From Glandiceps talaboti (taxonomy: Eukaryota; Hemichordata; Enteropneusta; Spengelidae): 64,000 nt of DNA. The stretch covers positions 23,907,723 through 23,971,722 of the forward strand of contig NC_135556.1 in assembly GCF_964340395.1 (NCBI RefSeq), read 5' to 3'. Positions 19,559-32,444 of the stretch are shown in pieces. Both the position numbers and the translations under genes were made by a program. Numbering within the stretch: the first letter of the stretch is position 1; each line of letters starts with the position of its first letter. A model generated the notes under the pieces. It saw only the letters and a list, made by a program, of their open reading frames with translations. It was not told the origin of the DNA and did no database searches.

Positions 19559-22500
19559 AGAGAGCAATTTTTTGATAGATGGAGTATGAGAGATGAAGAG
19601 AGGTTTATGTATATGTGTACTGGAGAAGGTTCACTAGAAGTCTCAAATGGTCTTGACCATTTAATTGTTTCAATTTAATTTGCCCAGTTAGTTTTTACAG
19701 TACATACCACATCAGTTAATATAACCCAAAGATGTCTACATGTCAGTGTAGCATAGGCAGGTATTTGCAAGAGTTCTTAAGATGGATTCTTGGTTCTCTG
19801 GGTTGTACGTCACTTCAATGTAAATCCACTGTCCATTATGGAAACACATTACATGAACTTGTATAATTTTACATTTGTTGATTGAAATGAGCAAATTTCA
19901 TTTAAAAAATGTATTATTGTACATTTGCATGAGTGTTACCTGGTAACCTGCATTCACATTTACATAGAATCTGTATCTGTAGAATACTGTGGGCATTTTG
20001 AAAAACAGATCATCACATACACCGATACATAAATGACAGCTGGTAGCTGGTATAATGGGAAGACCAACAGTATGCATGCTTACGAATTACATACACAGAT
20101 GCAAGAAATCACTGGTACGTATGTAATTATGTCATTATTTGATTCTGTTTCATCAATAGATCCTGGTTGCAGCATTGAAATTTTTCCTTGGAAAAGATGA
20201 AGATGAATCCGGGGATGAAAGTGATAGTGATTCTGATGTGAGTGATGTTTTATGTAATCCCATGTTTTAGATAATGAGTTTTGTTGAGACCATCCCATTC
20301 TCATTTGCATGAAACAAATAACACATAAAGTATACAGTTGTGCTACAATGCCATTGGTGCTATTTTTTTTCCAAAAAGTGTAAAAGCTGTGAAGTTTCTA
20401 TGCTAGCGTCTACTCCACCACCAACAGAAGGTGACACCACATTTCTCTGGTGTGAAAACATGTATAGAGCATGCACAAATGATGTCATAAGTTTTGTAGT
20501 GATGTACAGGCATCATCACAAAAATCTTTGACCTTTGGTAAACATCATCTGTGTTGAACAATGCACAAATTCTACATGTCATGTGACCATGTATTGACAA
20601 ATCACAACATAGGAAATGGATTAGGTGTGTTACAAAACCATACCTGTAAAACATTTTCTTGTCAGCCATTTTGTTTGATTTCTTGTTCCTGACATCCATA
20701 AAAATGATAATTTTGTCTAATATCAGGATGACCTTCCCAGTGCAAAACAACTGGTTATCAAAAAAGGTGTGAACAAGAAAACCAGGAAAAGAAAAAAGAA
20801 ATTTGAACAGGCCATGAAAGTAATCAAGGTAAGCAGTCTTCACAATTGTAATATTGACTTGACAACATTGCTCACACTGTAATCACTTGTTAACATATTG
20901 ACGTTTCTGTCGTCGAGTTAAGTAGCATACAGTATTCTCCCTAGAATTTTTTTGAAAGAGGGCTTGAAGTCAAGTAACTCCTTCTGTAGTTGAGAGTCGG
21001 AGACTACGAATGGACTCTGGTCACAGTGTACAGAGGGTGATTTTCATTTTATGTAGAAATGAAAAGAAGGCTTGGTGACCTTGTGTTACCTTGTTCAGGG
21101 AGAACTGGTACATCTAAACTAAGTGATGTAGATTCCATTAAGAACAGATAAAAAATAATACCCATACAAACTATTAGAATCTCTATTTTTTTACTGTGAA
21201 GAGCATCCAGTGTCACAGTTTCATTGTTATATATGGACTGGTAGTTAATGAATGACTTGTCTTTGTGAGTTTAAATGAAAGCTGTCACGCCATCAGATGT
21301 TCACCTGTAAAAGTCTTTATAGATTACTATGTTTTCCTAACTCTGTTTACTCGACAGAAACACAGGAAGAAAAGAAAACCAGAAACCTTCAATTTCTCAG
21401 CTTTGCATTTGTTACATGATCCACAGAGTAAGTAGCAAGTAGCATGATATTAACTATTCTCATTGACAAGTTACAAAATTATGGCCACTTTGCCCTCAAA
21501 CACCAAAAACCAATTATGGTTTGTGAAACCATTACTGCTTCTGCTTTGATCTCAATACAAAGTAATGTGCTTTAGATGACTTACCTGAAGGCAAATAGTT
21601 TGCTGTTTTGTGATGTAATATGACCAAACAAAGAGAATGTAAGGGACGATCGCACAGTTCCACATATGCTCAATAAGCAAACTTTGTTTCCTTTAGGAGG
21701 GGGGGGGGGGGGTCTGGTATCAAGACGATTTCTGAATTTCATTTTCGCATTTCTAACCAAATTTTGATGGAGAACTTTCACTCCTTCAATGATAACAGCT
21801 TGTGTATTTACTTCTGAGAAGTTGATAAAATATTACTTCTAGTGTGAGATATGGTGCTGGGTTTCTGGTAATATTTTAATGTGTTTGCAATCACGATTTT
21901 ACATTACATCGATCATAGTGGTGTGACCACAACAGTTTTCATCATAGTTTACATCATACATGTATATAAACATTTGATGTCGCACTTGTGAACGCTCGTT
22001 GGGGGAGGGGTTTTTGACCTAAACAAACGATGTTCGTTTGTTCAGCTTGTAAGACATTGTGCGATCATCCCTAATTCAGTATGATTTTGACAACAAGTAT
22101 TTGAATTGTTTCAATGTTGTTTTTGTTGTCGTTGCAGAATAGTTAAGTCATCATTCAAATTGATGAATTAGACGGAAAAGTGAAATTAAAAATGTAAATT
22201 TGTGTTATTTGATGCAGGTTTTGCAGAGAAGCTTTTCAGTCAAGTAGAATCATCAAATGAAAGATTTGAAGTACGGTTAATGATAATGAACCTTGTATCC
22301 AGACTTGTAGGAATACATCAACTATTTCTCTTTAATTTCTATCCATTTCTACAAAGGTTTGTACAGCCACATCAAAGAGGTAAGTTCCTTGTTGTAAAGG
22401 CAAAACATTACTCTAACATCACAGTCTGTTCTTTCAGACTTAAAATATAACAAATGCCCAATCAGTGTATTGACGAGGAGTCCATTTGAGTTTATTGAAA

Positions 22501-25500
22501 TTATCTTATATTGTAATATCAGTAAAAATTGTAAATAAACAAATTATGTGATTGGATGAATGAATGAATGAATTTTGAACTACATACTCAGATGATATTT
22601 AATATGAAAATATCTTATATTATCAATGCAGTTTGTAGATAAAGCACATAAATGGAAATCAGTTTGAATGGCTTTCTTGTGTTTTGCTGGGCAGTAATTT
22701 TATCTGTAAATTTTTAGAATATTTTTCGCCAAATAATTAAAACTCAAATCCCTAATCTAAATCAGTTATGCCACTGCTTTTAATAGTAAGTGTTTTCCAC
22801 TGTTTATTTTTCCATACTTGTGTACAGAAATAGATGTCAGCTTGAACAGAGTAAGATCTGATCTGCTATAGTAAGTTATAGTACATGTAGATATGTTAAG
22901 TAACTTTATAGTAAATGAGAGGAATAGTTATTTTCATTTCTATTTACTTTCAGAGGTAACCAAGATTTTGCTGTTTGTTGCCCAGTCTAGTCACGACCTT
23001 GTACCACCAGAGGTTATCCAACCAGTTCTTATGACAATTGCAAATAACTTTGTCACTGAAAGAAATTCTCATGAAGTGATGGCTGTAGGGTAGGTTTCAA
23101 ACCAACATTGATAGAGAAATGTAGATTGTAGATTAAACAAAACACCACTGCAGAAAATAAAGGCATTTTGCTGAACTTTGAATTCAGTCGTTTCTTAATT
23201 GCTAAAGGAGATGATAGTGTACAGATATTACACACTTACAAAATCAAAATATCGATGAAATATAACACCATCTCATTATTTTATGTTTTTCTCTAGAATA
23301 AATGCAATCCGAGAAATCTGTACAAGGTGTCCACTCATTATGACTGCAGATCTACTTCAAGACTTAGCCCAGTACAAGACGTACCGTGATAAATCAGTCA
23401 CAACAGCTGCTCGGTCTCTTGTACATTTATACAGACAAGTGAATCCTAATTTACTACACAAGAAAGATAGGGTAAATGTGGTTTTTGTTGTGTACTTTGA
23501 AGGGCTATGTGTCAACCCTAACTGTTGATTGATTGATTGATTTATTGGATAACCAACGGGAGCTAGTCCCATTTATAGGCTTTGGTTCATTGTTAGTGCA
23601 GGAGGAAACCGGAGTACCCGGAGAAAACCTGTGTTGTATGGTAGCATCAAACTGAGTGACACTCTTCTTACTTACGGCTTAATCCAACCCAGCCGACACC
23701 TGGGTCAGCACATTAGGATTACATGGATCATTCTTTTATACTGTACCAAATTTTTCTACCGCATTGCCAAACAACTCATTCTCTCAAGTAATCTCTGGTA
23801 CATATGTAATAATGTACGCTTCCTGCCAGTCAACTTAACATTATCCTGTCATACTGATCAGTTACATATTCAATATCCATCAGTGTGGTCACATCAATCA
23901 CAGACAATTTATCTGTTTATTTTCATTTTATCATAAAATTGAAATTTCAGAGTAACAATTACTTCTTGTTAGGGGATTGAACTTGTACCCTCAAACTTAC
24001 ATAGCGATGATCTCTTTCTTTTTTATCAGGGTAAACCTACGGCAAATAGTGAAGAACTGAAAGTGAAGGACTATGGAGAAGTGATAGCTCCAGACTTTGT
24101 TCAGGGTGCTGAAATCTTGCAAGATAATGTAGATGGAGATCAAAATAACGATAAAGATGAACAAGGTATAAATAAAAACCCTGCACTTCAGAATGAATGA
24201 CATTTACATGTTGTTGTGATGTAGAATGACAAGGGTATAACTCCCATACATATATCTTTTGTGTGAACCGTTCAACTTGGCTTGCGTGTAGTATAATGAA
24301 ATTGATTTGTTCTAGATGAATGGGAGTCAGCAAGTGAGGATGAAGATGATGATGATAGTGATGGCAGCTGGCAGGATGTGATACATTCTGATGACGAACT
24401 TCAGGATGAAGCTAATGAAGATGAAGATTTACCTCTTGAAGAACGAGAGAGTAAAGCTGCAAATATTACCCAGGCAAGAATTCTAACCCAAGATGACTTT
24501 AAGAAAATCAAGTTGAAGCAAATGCAACAAGAAATGTCATCAGCTAAAGGGAAAGGAAGTGCAAAAAAGAGAAAACATGTTGAAATACAGGAAGATAATA
24601 ATGAGAGGTACACTTCTATGTTTATGTGTTGAATTAGTATAAATTATGCAGCTGTAGATAAACCATGGGAAGTTATACAATACCGCAGGTTTCAATTTTT
24701 CTAGCTTCTGTAAGTACAGTGGTCAAACACAAGTGTAAATAGTGTAGAAACAACAGCTGTTTGTTTGAATGAACTGAGGACGAAGTACAGTATGCATAGA
24801 TGATGTATTTTTATTGTCATAATTAAGCATGATTTGGATCTTACATCCATAATCTAGCTGTGTGTCAACTCTACACATTAATTTGAATGGTATTACCATA
24901 TAAGTATAACACCCTTAGCACAAGTGTAAATATATTGCCACTCACAAGTTGTGGGGTTTTGTTATTACATATTTATATCCAAATCAACAATCAACTCTGC
25001 TCCAGTTGTATTTTGTGCACTTTGAACAACAACCACATGTGCATTTGGACACAGGTTGTATGCAGATGTAGTTATGTTTTACAGAGCTACAGTGCAAATA
25101 ACAAAAGTATGCCATTTACAAATATTGAATCGTTTTTGTCATTTGTTATTTATTTTTCTTTATTCTAGTGGGGAGCTTGTAAGTTTGAAAAGAATTGAAG
25201 TGATAAATAAACGACCCAGACATGACAAGGACTCAAGACTAGCCACTGTTATGGTGAGTGAATACTTAATTCTGCACAATATATGTGTACATTTGTACAT
25301 TTAAGTGTGTGTGTGTACATACAAGTGCATATGTGTACATACAAGTGCATATGTGTACATACACGTGATGTGCTGTCATATGGTAATGCAATGAGAGATG
25401 TAAGTTGGTCAGTCCATTGTAATTCGTGTATGTGTACAGTGTACGTTTCTCAAGTGATAAATCATGAATAAAAGATATTCTACGTATTGAACTTGAATTT

Positions 25501-26343
25501 TATCTCTTTTTCTGAATTATTAAGTACCACATCAACTCAATTGAACCACTCTTAGTTCTAAAATAGATAGATAGAACAACATGAGTTGTGTACATGCAGG
25601 CAAGGGCTGTGCTTATTTTACTAAGAGATGTTGATGTCATTTAAGTATACCTTGATTTATGTGTAAGCACTGTTTATTTTGGAGATTAGTTGCTCATTTA
25701 TAAAAGGAAACCAAGAATGATAGCTAAGGTCAATTTGTCAGTCTGTTGTTTGGTGAAAAGTTAATTTCAAATGTAATATTTATAACAAAATAAACAAAAA
25801 TGTAACCACATTCTTAAAAATTGATTAGTATTAAAAAAGTACAAATAAATAATATATCAGGAATAGCATATTCATTTGTTATATTTAACCTCTAATTCAT
25901 AGGCTGGCCGAGAAGGGAGAGAAAAATTCACCAATAAACAGAGACGACAAAATCCACATGCAAGCACAACCAACAAAGAGAAGACTAAAAAGAAACCTTT
26001 CATGATGATTAAACAGAAAAGAAATGTGAAGGGTAAACAGAAAAGATCATTTCGAGAGAAACAGGTAAGATGAATTTGTATATTTCATTGCCAAATGAAT
26101 TCAAATTCAAATTCAAAAAAGTAAGCAAATTGCAATGACTGGTATTCTCCCCATCAGAGCCAAACATGTGCTTCCAAATAGCACCCCAGTGGTCAAACTA
26201 TGCAATCACTGGTAATTGATCCAAACAGGTGCTTCCAAACAGCACCCATATTTTAAATTTATCTAATCATTTGTTCTTTTTTTATTTATTTGCAGATTGC
26301 TCTTAGAAATGCATTACTGAAAAGGCAAAAGAAGAGAAAGTAA
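15843..26343 (+). CDS. SDAD1: SDA1 homologue, 60S ribosomal subunit biogenesis/export factor
   Basis: Seventeen exons joined in frame: 15843-15932, 16309-16413, 17630-17728, 18107-18289, 18662-18762, 19265-19322, 20160-20237, 20727-20828, 21358-21427, 22218-22379, 22954-23089, 23297-23471, 24030-24165, 24316-24607, 25169-25253, 25903-26064, 26296-26343. Total 693 aa, close to the roughly 690 aa of vertebrate SDAD1. The N-terminus [19 protein letters not shown], the central [18 protein letters not shown] and TDIKNINAK, and the late [12 protein letters not shown] and [14 protein letters not shown] segments follow the family almost residue for residue. Features in order: alpha-helical (HEAT-like) N-terminal half, first acidic patch in exon 7, Lys/Arg-rich stretch in exons 8-9, long acidic segment in exon 14, basic C-terminus with [12 protein letters not shown] and a terminal RKR-type tail that is likely nuclear/nucleolar targeting. 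Known role: nucleolar/nucleoplasmic assembly and export of pre-60S particles. All exons look intact. Confidence 0.97.
15933..16308. other. SDAD1 intron 1
   Basis: 376 bp without a recognised element. Open frames on the opposite strand here are incidental. Confidence 0.7.
16470..16640. mobile_element. hAT-type MITE copy 1 in SDAD1 intron 2
   Basis: 171 bp. Begins CAGTGTGCCCTCTAA and ends in its inverted complement (ttagagggcacactg). Flanked by 8-bp target duplications differing at one base (ctgtgaat / atgtgaat). CAG-starting TIRs and 8-bp duplications are hallmarks of hAT elements. No coding capacity. Confidence 0.92.
17343..17510. mobile_element. hAT-type MITE copy 2 in SDAD1 intron 2
   Basis: 168 bp, same orientation and clearly the same family as the copy at 16470-16640 (shared gtgtgcatca, gtcaccacatag and aagagatagggga segments). 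The flanking 8-bp target duplication ctagtagg (17335-17342 and 17511-17518) is perfect, suggesting a younger insertion than copy 1. Confidence 0.95.
18290..18661. other. SDAD1 intron 4
   Basis: 372 bp, no element recognised. Intron 5 (18763-19264) is likewise plain. Confidence 0.6.
19390..19556. repeat. (CT)n microsatellite in SDAD1 intron 6
   Basis: CT-rich array of about 165 bp with a few interruptions. The rest of intron 6 (19323-20159) and introns 7 and 8 show nothing recognisable apart from short simple tracts. Confidence 0.95.
21640..22074. mobile_element. TIR element (possible MITE) in SDAD1 intron 9
   Basis: The left end TAAGGGACGATCGCACA and the right end tgtgcgatcatccctaa are inverted repeats matching at 15 of 17 positions, 435 bp apart. 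The interior contains a G11 run near 21,700 and no open frame of note. No convincing target duplication was found. The class is uncertain; the TTAGGGA-type end resembles other fragments in this window (32643, about 54,224). Confidence 0.5.
22380..22953. other. SDAD1 intron 10
   Basis: AT-rich intron with a short gaat repeat (tgaatgaatgaatgaat near 22,555). No element recognised. Confidence 0.6.
23523..23720. mobile_element. SINE-like dispersed repeat in SDAD1 intron 12
   Basis: Begins with a gatt run and contains ggaggaaaccggagtacc followed by cggagaaaacc, wording I associate with a short interspersed repeat common in marine invertebrate genomes. Boundaries are approximate and no target duplication was identified. 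The rest of intron 12 (to 24029) is plain. Confidence 0.4.
24608..25168. other. SDAD1 intron 14
   Basis: No element recognised. Intron 15 (25254-25902) contains three copies of a gtgtacatacaagtgcatat motif near 25,300-25,370 and is otherwise plain. Confidence 0.55.
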
Positions 26344-26414
26344 AAAATACTGTAATATATTCAATGACTTATTATTTTAATGTATTCTGTATGAATCGTA
26401 CATTTTCAGATTCA

Positions 26415-26420
26415 AATAAA
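26415..26420 (+). promoter_or_regulatory. polyadenylation signal AATAAA, SDAD1
   Basis: AATAAA 72 bp after the SDAD1 stop codon, giving a short 3' UTR. Confidence 0.65.
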
Positions 26421-26544
26421 CCAATCTGATGAAAACCTTTTTGCCCTCTGCCAGTATCATTCTATGTGTTCATAAAATTCATTGTACTTTTAGTGGTCTT
26501 AGGTTATATTTATTTTGTTATCAGAAGCACCATGTAAATTAATT

Positions 26545-26745
26545 GCAGTGAGCTCAGCTGTATCCGAAATTTTTTCTCGTGAGGGGGAGTATTCGCACCA
26601 CACCTACTGTTGATATCTTCAAAGCCAAACTCAAAACTTATCTATTCCAAAGAGCATTTATGAGAACAGGGAGCGCCATTGGGCATCTTTTGATGGATAT
26701 CAGGCGCTTTATAAATTTGTGATTATTATTATTATTATTATATTA
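26545..26745 (+). mobile_element. 3' end of a CR1/L2-like non-LTR retrotransposon
   Basis: The + strand reads TPTVDIFKAKLKTYLFQRAF, the usual C-terminal end of LINE ORF2. It is followed by a short 3' UTR with ggcgctttataaatt and an (ATT)n tail at about 26,722-26,741. Truncated at the 5' side; no promoter or catalytic domain remains. Confidence 0.75.
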
Positions 26746-27780
26746 CAATGAGCTCCATCCGTCTTTGTGTCTGTCCGTCCCTAATACATCATTTCTCAGA
26801 CATGAAATAGCCAAGTTCTTTTAAACCTGGCACAAACGTGCTATATCATATTGTACATATGCATGTCACTTTGTTTTTCGACATATGCCAATTTGATCAA
26901 ATGATGGCCACATTTGCAGTTAAAAAATCAATATTTACAGCACAAGTCCAAAACTGTAATATCTAGAGATGCCATTCAAGTGTCTACCCCCTATTATCAG
27001 GTGCAAGCTTTCTTTTATCTTGACCTTTACCATCAGGGTCAATTATTGAGCCATTTCTTGCTTATAACAGACACTTTGTCTTATTTATTGTGTCCAATTT
27101 CATTTAAATCATGTCCACAGGTAATATAGAAGAAAAAATATACATTTGTAGTGCTCCTATTATCACTTTTTACTGAATGGCCATATTTGGAGTAACAAAT
27201 CATTGTATTTGCTGGATAACTCAAAAGGTTCAAGTGTCGAACCCCATATAATCACATGTAAGCTTTCTTGTAAGAAAGTGATGTTTGCCCTCCACCTTAA
27301 CGTGGGTCAGTCATCAAAATCCTGCATATTGCAGACCATCTGTATCATTTATGGGTGGCCAATTTCTTTTAAAATCATGTCAGAAGGTAGTTGTATGCCA
27401 TGACGGGGTTTCCTCACACGTCAGCCAACCCCTCCCTTGAGAGGAGGCTGGTGAGGGCGGAACGTCATGAGATATCTTACAGTCTAGTCAGAAGGTAATG
27501 CAAAACAATAAATATATAATACATGCATTACTTTTGTTGTTCACCTAACTTTTAACTGATTGCTATATTTGTGGTGAACAATTTGTAGTGAATGATTTAC
27601 TACATAACTCAAAAACATTAATACATGGAAACTTTAATCAAGTTTCTATCCTGATATTATTATTGGGTGCAAACTTCTCTTGAGATTTGACGTTGACCTT
27701 CAGGGTCAATGATCAAAATCTGGCCATTTCCTGCATACGACAGACACTTTTCATCACAACTGAACTGATAAAGTTCAGAA
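26746..27780. repeat. three diverged tandem units of a dispersed repeat
   Basis: Units at about 26,880-27,120, 27,165-27,390 and 27,550-27,760 share the same succession: gccatatttg, a pause motif with taactcaaaa, cctattatcaggtgcaagc-like text, a cttt-rich segment, gggtcaat-ga-tcaaaatc, and ccaatttcatttaaatcatgtc. Divergence is high, so the array is old. No coding potential. Confidence 0.5.
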
Positions 27781-28009
27781 GTGCTGTAGGCTTGGCAAAG
27801 TGTCTGTCTGTCTGTCTGTCTGTCTGCCTGGGATGTGTAGATGAAGCTGTATTCACAGCATGATGATCCCTTCAGCAATATGCAAATTAGGGGAAAAAAA
27901 TCTAAGTTTGGTAAAAAAAAAATTGTATCTTGAAACTATGGTGCATGGGATTGAAACTTGGTCTGGATGTTTATGGGGGTACTATTCTGCAGTTATTGTT
28001 GAAAACATT

Positions 28010-28290
28010 TCAACACAGTTGGCCCTAGCAACCATGACCATGCCCTTAGCAACAGTGAAATGATGATACATATTGCAAATATAACAGGGATGCGTAGGAA
28101 GGTGAATGAATATTTTAAAAAATATTTGCAAATATGCCTAGCAAGAGGACCATGCCCATAGCAATGGCTAAATGGTTTATATTGCAAAGATGAAACTAGA
28201 AAGGGTAGGCAAAGTCATGAAAGGCTCCAAAAATGTATGCAAATATGCCTAGCAACAAGACCATGCCCATACCAACAGTCAACTACAGAT
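28010..28290. repeat. three imperfect copies of a roughly 110-bp repeat
   Basis: Copies of ctagcaac-a-gaccatgccc followed by atagcaa and attgcaaat occur near 28,023, 28,137 and 28,246. Confidence 0.6.
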
Positions 28291-28317
28291 GTGCAACAGC
28301 ACCATTGTGGTTATTTT

Positions 28318-28322
28318 TGTAT

Positions 28323-28373
<51 letters not shown>

Positions 28374-28376
28374 TGT
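28318..28376. repeat. (ATTT)n microsatellite
   Basis: About 14 consecutive ATTT tetramers. Confidence 0.95.
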
Positions 28377-28455
28377 ATTCTTCTTTTAAAATTCAGTCGC
28401 ATAGAAGTAAAGTATGTTAGGGTCTGTGTGTTATACAAAGACCTGTCCCAAAAGC

Positions 28456-28538
28456 AACATACATACGTGCGTGTACAATACATACATACATACATACATA
28501 CATACATACATACATACATACATACACACACACATACA

Positions 28539-28570
<32 letters not shown>

Positions 28571-28761
28571 CATACATACATACATACATACAATACATAC
28601 ATACATACATACATACATACATACATACACACACATACATACATACATACATACATACATACACACATACATACATACATTCATACATACATACATACAT
28701 ACATACATAACACCCATACGTACGTGCGTACGTACGTACATTAATACATACATACATACAT

Positions 28762-28819
<58 letters not shown>

Positions 28820-28834
28820 GCGCGCGCGCGCATA
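28456..28834. repeat. (CATA)n / (CA)n / (GC)n compound microsatellite
   Basis: CATA tetramers with CA interludes, a short cgtacgtgcgtacgtacgta palindromic patch near 28,718, a CA run, then gcgcgcgcgc at the end (a CA/CG alternation able to form Z-DNA). Confidence 0.95.
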
Positions 28835-28859
28835 CTGACTGACAGGCAGGCATATCATT

Positions 28860-29633
28860 TAAATTGTTATTCAGTTACTATTCAAATTGCTTGTTCGTTA
28901 CAATGTGCCATGGTAGGGATGCGGGCTCAAAGTGACTATAGGGGAAACAAAAGCATTGGTTTACATCTGTGTGCTGACTGGATTTCATATACGCTAATAC
29001 CACAACCTTTGGTTGAGATTTTAATTCAACCAAGTTTTTTTGTGCTTATTAAATTAATAGTTATATTGAGTGACAACATGGTCAGGAATGCTATGTCTGT
29101 GAGCTATGGCTGATTGCATACTGAAGCACAGTTGTACAGGGATGGGTGAGGTTGCCGGGAAGGGTAGCAATTTTCATTGCCATATCATTATTATCAAGCT
29201 ATTTAGAGTATTTTCACATTGTTTTCGTAATGGCATGTGTTTTGAATTTTCAGAGCCACCCCAATCGTCAATAATGACAACTCCCTTACAGGACTAGCTT
29301 TCTTCTCTAAATGTTGTAGTTACACTTTCATTAGCATTACAATAGCGTTCCCGGGATAGCATTACCGAAGAAAATTATAATACTGTACTGCTTTCTATAA
29401 TAAAAAATAAGCATTACGAATCCGGATTCCGGGGTTTCCATTCATATAATGTTCGCTATACTGATACGTATGTTCGTGACCTCTGTGGTGTCGACGTCAT
29501 AATATTGGAAGTCATGTGACCAAGCTAGTAAGTAGCTATAGCAAGCCCGATATCATCAGCTCGAAGGGTCGTACGGCAGACAGCATCATACTCGAACTGA
29601 CCTCTCAGCTGGCTACAGCAGAAACATTTGAAA
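28860..29633 (+). other. intergenic and 5' flank of the carotenoid oxygenase
   Basis: No gene. A gacgtcat half-CRE and a catgtgac E-box-like motif lie near 29,493-29,520, about 120-140 bp before the oxygenase start codon. No TATA box is evident. The promoter position is inferred only from the gene start. Confidence 0.35.
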
Positions 29634-32391
29634 ATGGAAATCGACAAGGATTTTAAAGAGGAACCCATTTCCAAAATGTTCACGGCATTACCTGCAACAG
29701 AGGAGCACCCAGATCCGTTGAAAACGGTCGTCAAAGGTAAATGGTTTATTGTTATCCCACCTAGCTCATAGACATGACGTCACCTTCATCAGATGAATCA
29801 TAGATGAGAGAGTCTTGTTTGTTTATAAAGGTATTTGTTTTCGCGACAGGGCATTCCGTTATGGTGTGGATATGTGTGTGTGTTACAATGCCGGGTATTT
29901 ATACATGTAATGTCACACTCGACATAAACCTGAAATAGTGAGTGAAATATCAGGGTAACTAACTATTTGTAGTCCATTCGACAATAGTTTTTTATTTTTT
30001 ATTTCTTTTCTTTTCTTTTTGGGTGTTTTTTTAAAAAACTATGGGGCTTTTGTGAGATTCGATCACATGGTGGCCTTAACCTTGCTACCCTAGATTAATC
30101 AGACTGCTATGTGTGTGACATCGTGTTGCAAAAGCAAATCACAATGTCAGCCTTCTCATTTTCTGAAATCGACTGAATATTCCAAGACATGTTTATAGGG
30201 TGTATCGATTGGTTTCACGTGTTGGCTAGTGTGGTCAACTGTAAACAAAAGATACACTGTCGCGTCGCTATATACCCTACACACTTTCACAGTGGCATGC
30301 GCATGTTCGTTCAACCTTGTCGTCTGGACGCGGTATTCCTTGCCCTTGTATGTACGAGACGCAAGGCTTTGATTGATGTGATTAAGAGTTTAACCTCTGA
30401 AAAGCCAACAGTGGTATAACTTTAAGAAATTCTATGAAATGGACTTGGTTCGCACCTAATTTATACCTCCATGGTTCAACTGACTCTCACCTCGGCCATT
30501 GTTTTAACTTCGAATACGTCATCATGGCTAGGGTAAAGCAGGTCATATGTTTACCGTTATATTCTAGCACTGTAGCAGTTATATGAGTTACATATAAATA
30601 TCTATCAATTGGTCACATTCTTATCATCGGGCAAGTGTAATGTTTCAAAGTAGTGCTATGATAGCAGCATGGGCCATTGTCTGTCACAGGTTAGCCATTC
30701 CCTACTTCAAGTGATAGTACACGACATGCTACTGCAGCAATTTACTTATAGCAGACTGTTGTTCCGCGATTTCTATAATGTCTTTGGCCCAATTTGGGAT
30801 CATAAAATATATTTATAAATATGTCTGATGGTTTACCATAATGCCATATCATATGCTTGTTGTATTTGTAAAGTTGTATACGGTAACCCCGAGGCGGCGA
30901 TATAGAGTCGCAGGCGATTTTTTTTTTTTAAAGTTGAAATGGCATGTCCTTTGACAGTGGCTAGTCTATGAACCCCAATACGTGCAAACTACAATAAATA
31001 TGTTCCGGAACATTGAGTGCACGTAAACGCATAGTACATGTTTGTATGTGGTGACAGGCATTCAGCGCTGCCAGATCACACAGTTTTTTTTGTATCAACG
31101 AAGTTCAATACAATGTTGGCTTTCTAATTCTAATCAATACTTCGAAAAACGATAGAATATAGTCAAAGGTCAAGGGTCACTTTTACGAACAGTGAACTAT
31201 TATAAATGCTAGCAATGTTCCTGTCATAATATAATGTATTGCCAGTAATAGATCATGTATTCTAAAGTAAGCTTCCTCTAATTCTGTTTCCATCGAAACT
31301 TATATTGTGCGTAAAGCACATGCTTTCATTTGTTTGTTTGTTTGTTTGTTTGTTTGTTTGTTTGTTTGTTTGTTTGTTTGTTATTTGTATAAACAATAGG
31401 GATATAAAGTGAAATTTGTGTACGTACACGTAAGTTCATATGAGCTATAACTTATCTGCATTCATTACGTCGCCGTCCACGTGTACCTGTGTATTTGTAA
31501 GCATGCTTGTTCGTCTGGGTACGTGTGATAATATGTTGATCGAACTTTGTGTGAATTATCGATCAATGGGACGTAGGCAATGTTTTAGTACTTAAACACA
31601 CACACACACACACAGACAAATGGTTATGTAATGTCCTAAAGCCAAGTAAAGGTATTCTATTTTGGGATCTCATGGTCAATTTTATGTGCATGTAGCTCTT
31701 TCATGCAGGTATACTCTATAAATATAGTACTGCCATTTTCTTCTTCTAAAACTATGATCATATTTACGCCATCTAGCAAAATAAGCGCCGTGTATGTTGA
31801 GAATGGGGACGAATACCACAATATAAACTATGTAGATATTCAAATGTCATGTTCCCAAATTGTTCTTCTTCTTTTATTCAGTACCTTTTCCTCAAAGGGG
31901 CACAGTAGTCCTGTCGACAGTAGACGATCTAGTAAAACACTTGTGTGAAGATATCCCCTTTTACTACTCTACTGTTATCACTGATCACCATGATGGCTGC
32001 TGGTGGGGAGTGTGACCCTCTCACACTAAGAACCTTTTTGGAAATAAGGACATACAGGGGGCCAAATCCCACAAAATCTCAAACTGTACATGTATCAAGC
32101 TTGGTTTGTTGAGAAAACTATTAGCAGTCCAACCGTGAGTGCATGACACAAGGAAATTTCATTGCTGGGACTACTTGACATGAGTATAACATAAATGATT
32201 TAGTTCAAGGAGACAAGTCCAAAATTTACTTTAAAAATAGACATTTTGGGTCATTGACTCGTGGTAATCCCCCCGCCCCCCTCTCTATGTATGTATGTAT
32301 GTATGTATGTATGTATGTATGTATGTATGTATGTATGTATGTATGTATGTATGTATGTATGTATGTATGTATGTATGTATGTATGTATGTA

Positions 32392-32444
<53 letters not shown>

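Noticed and set aside
30189-30419. Open frame in oxygenase intron 1
   Set aside because: No homology recognised and not needed for the complete oxygenase; likely chance.
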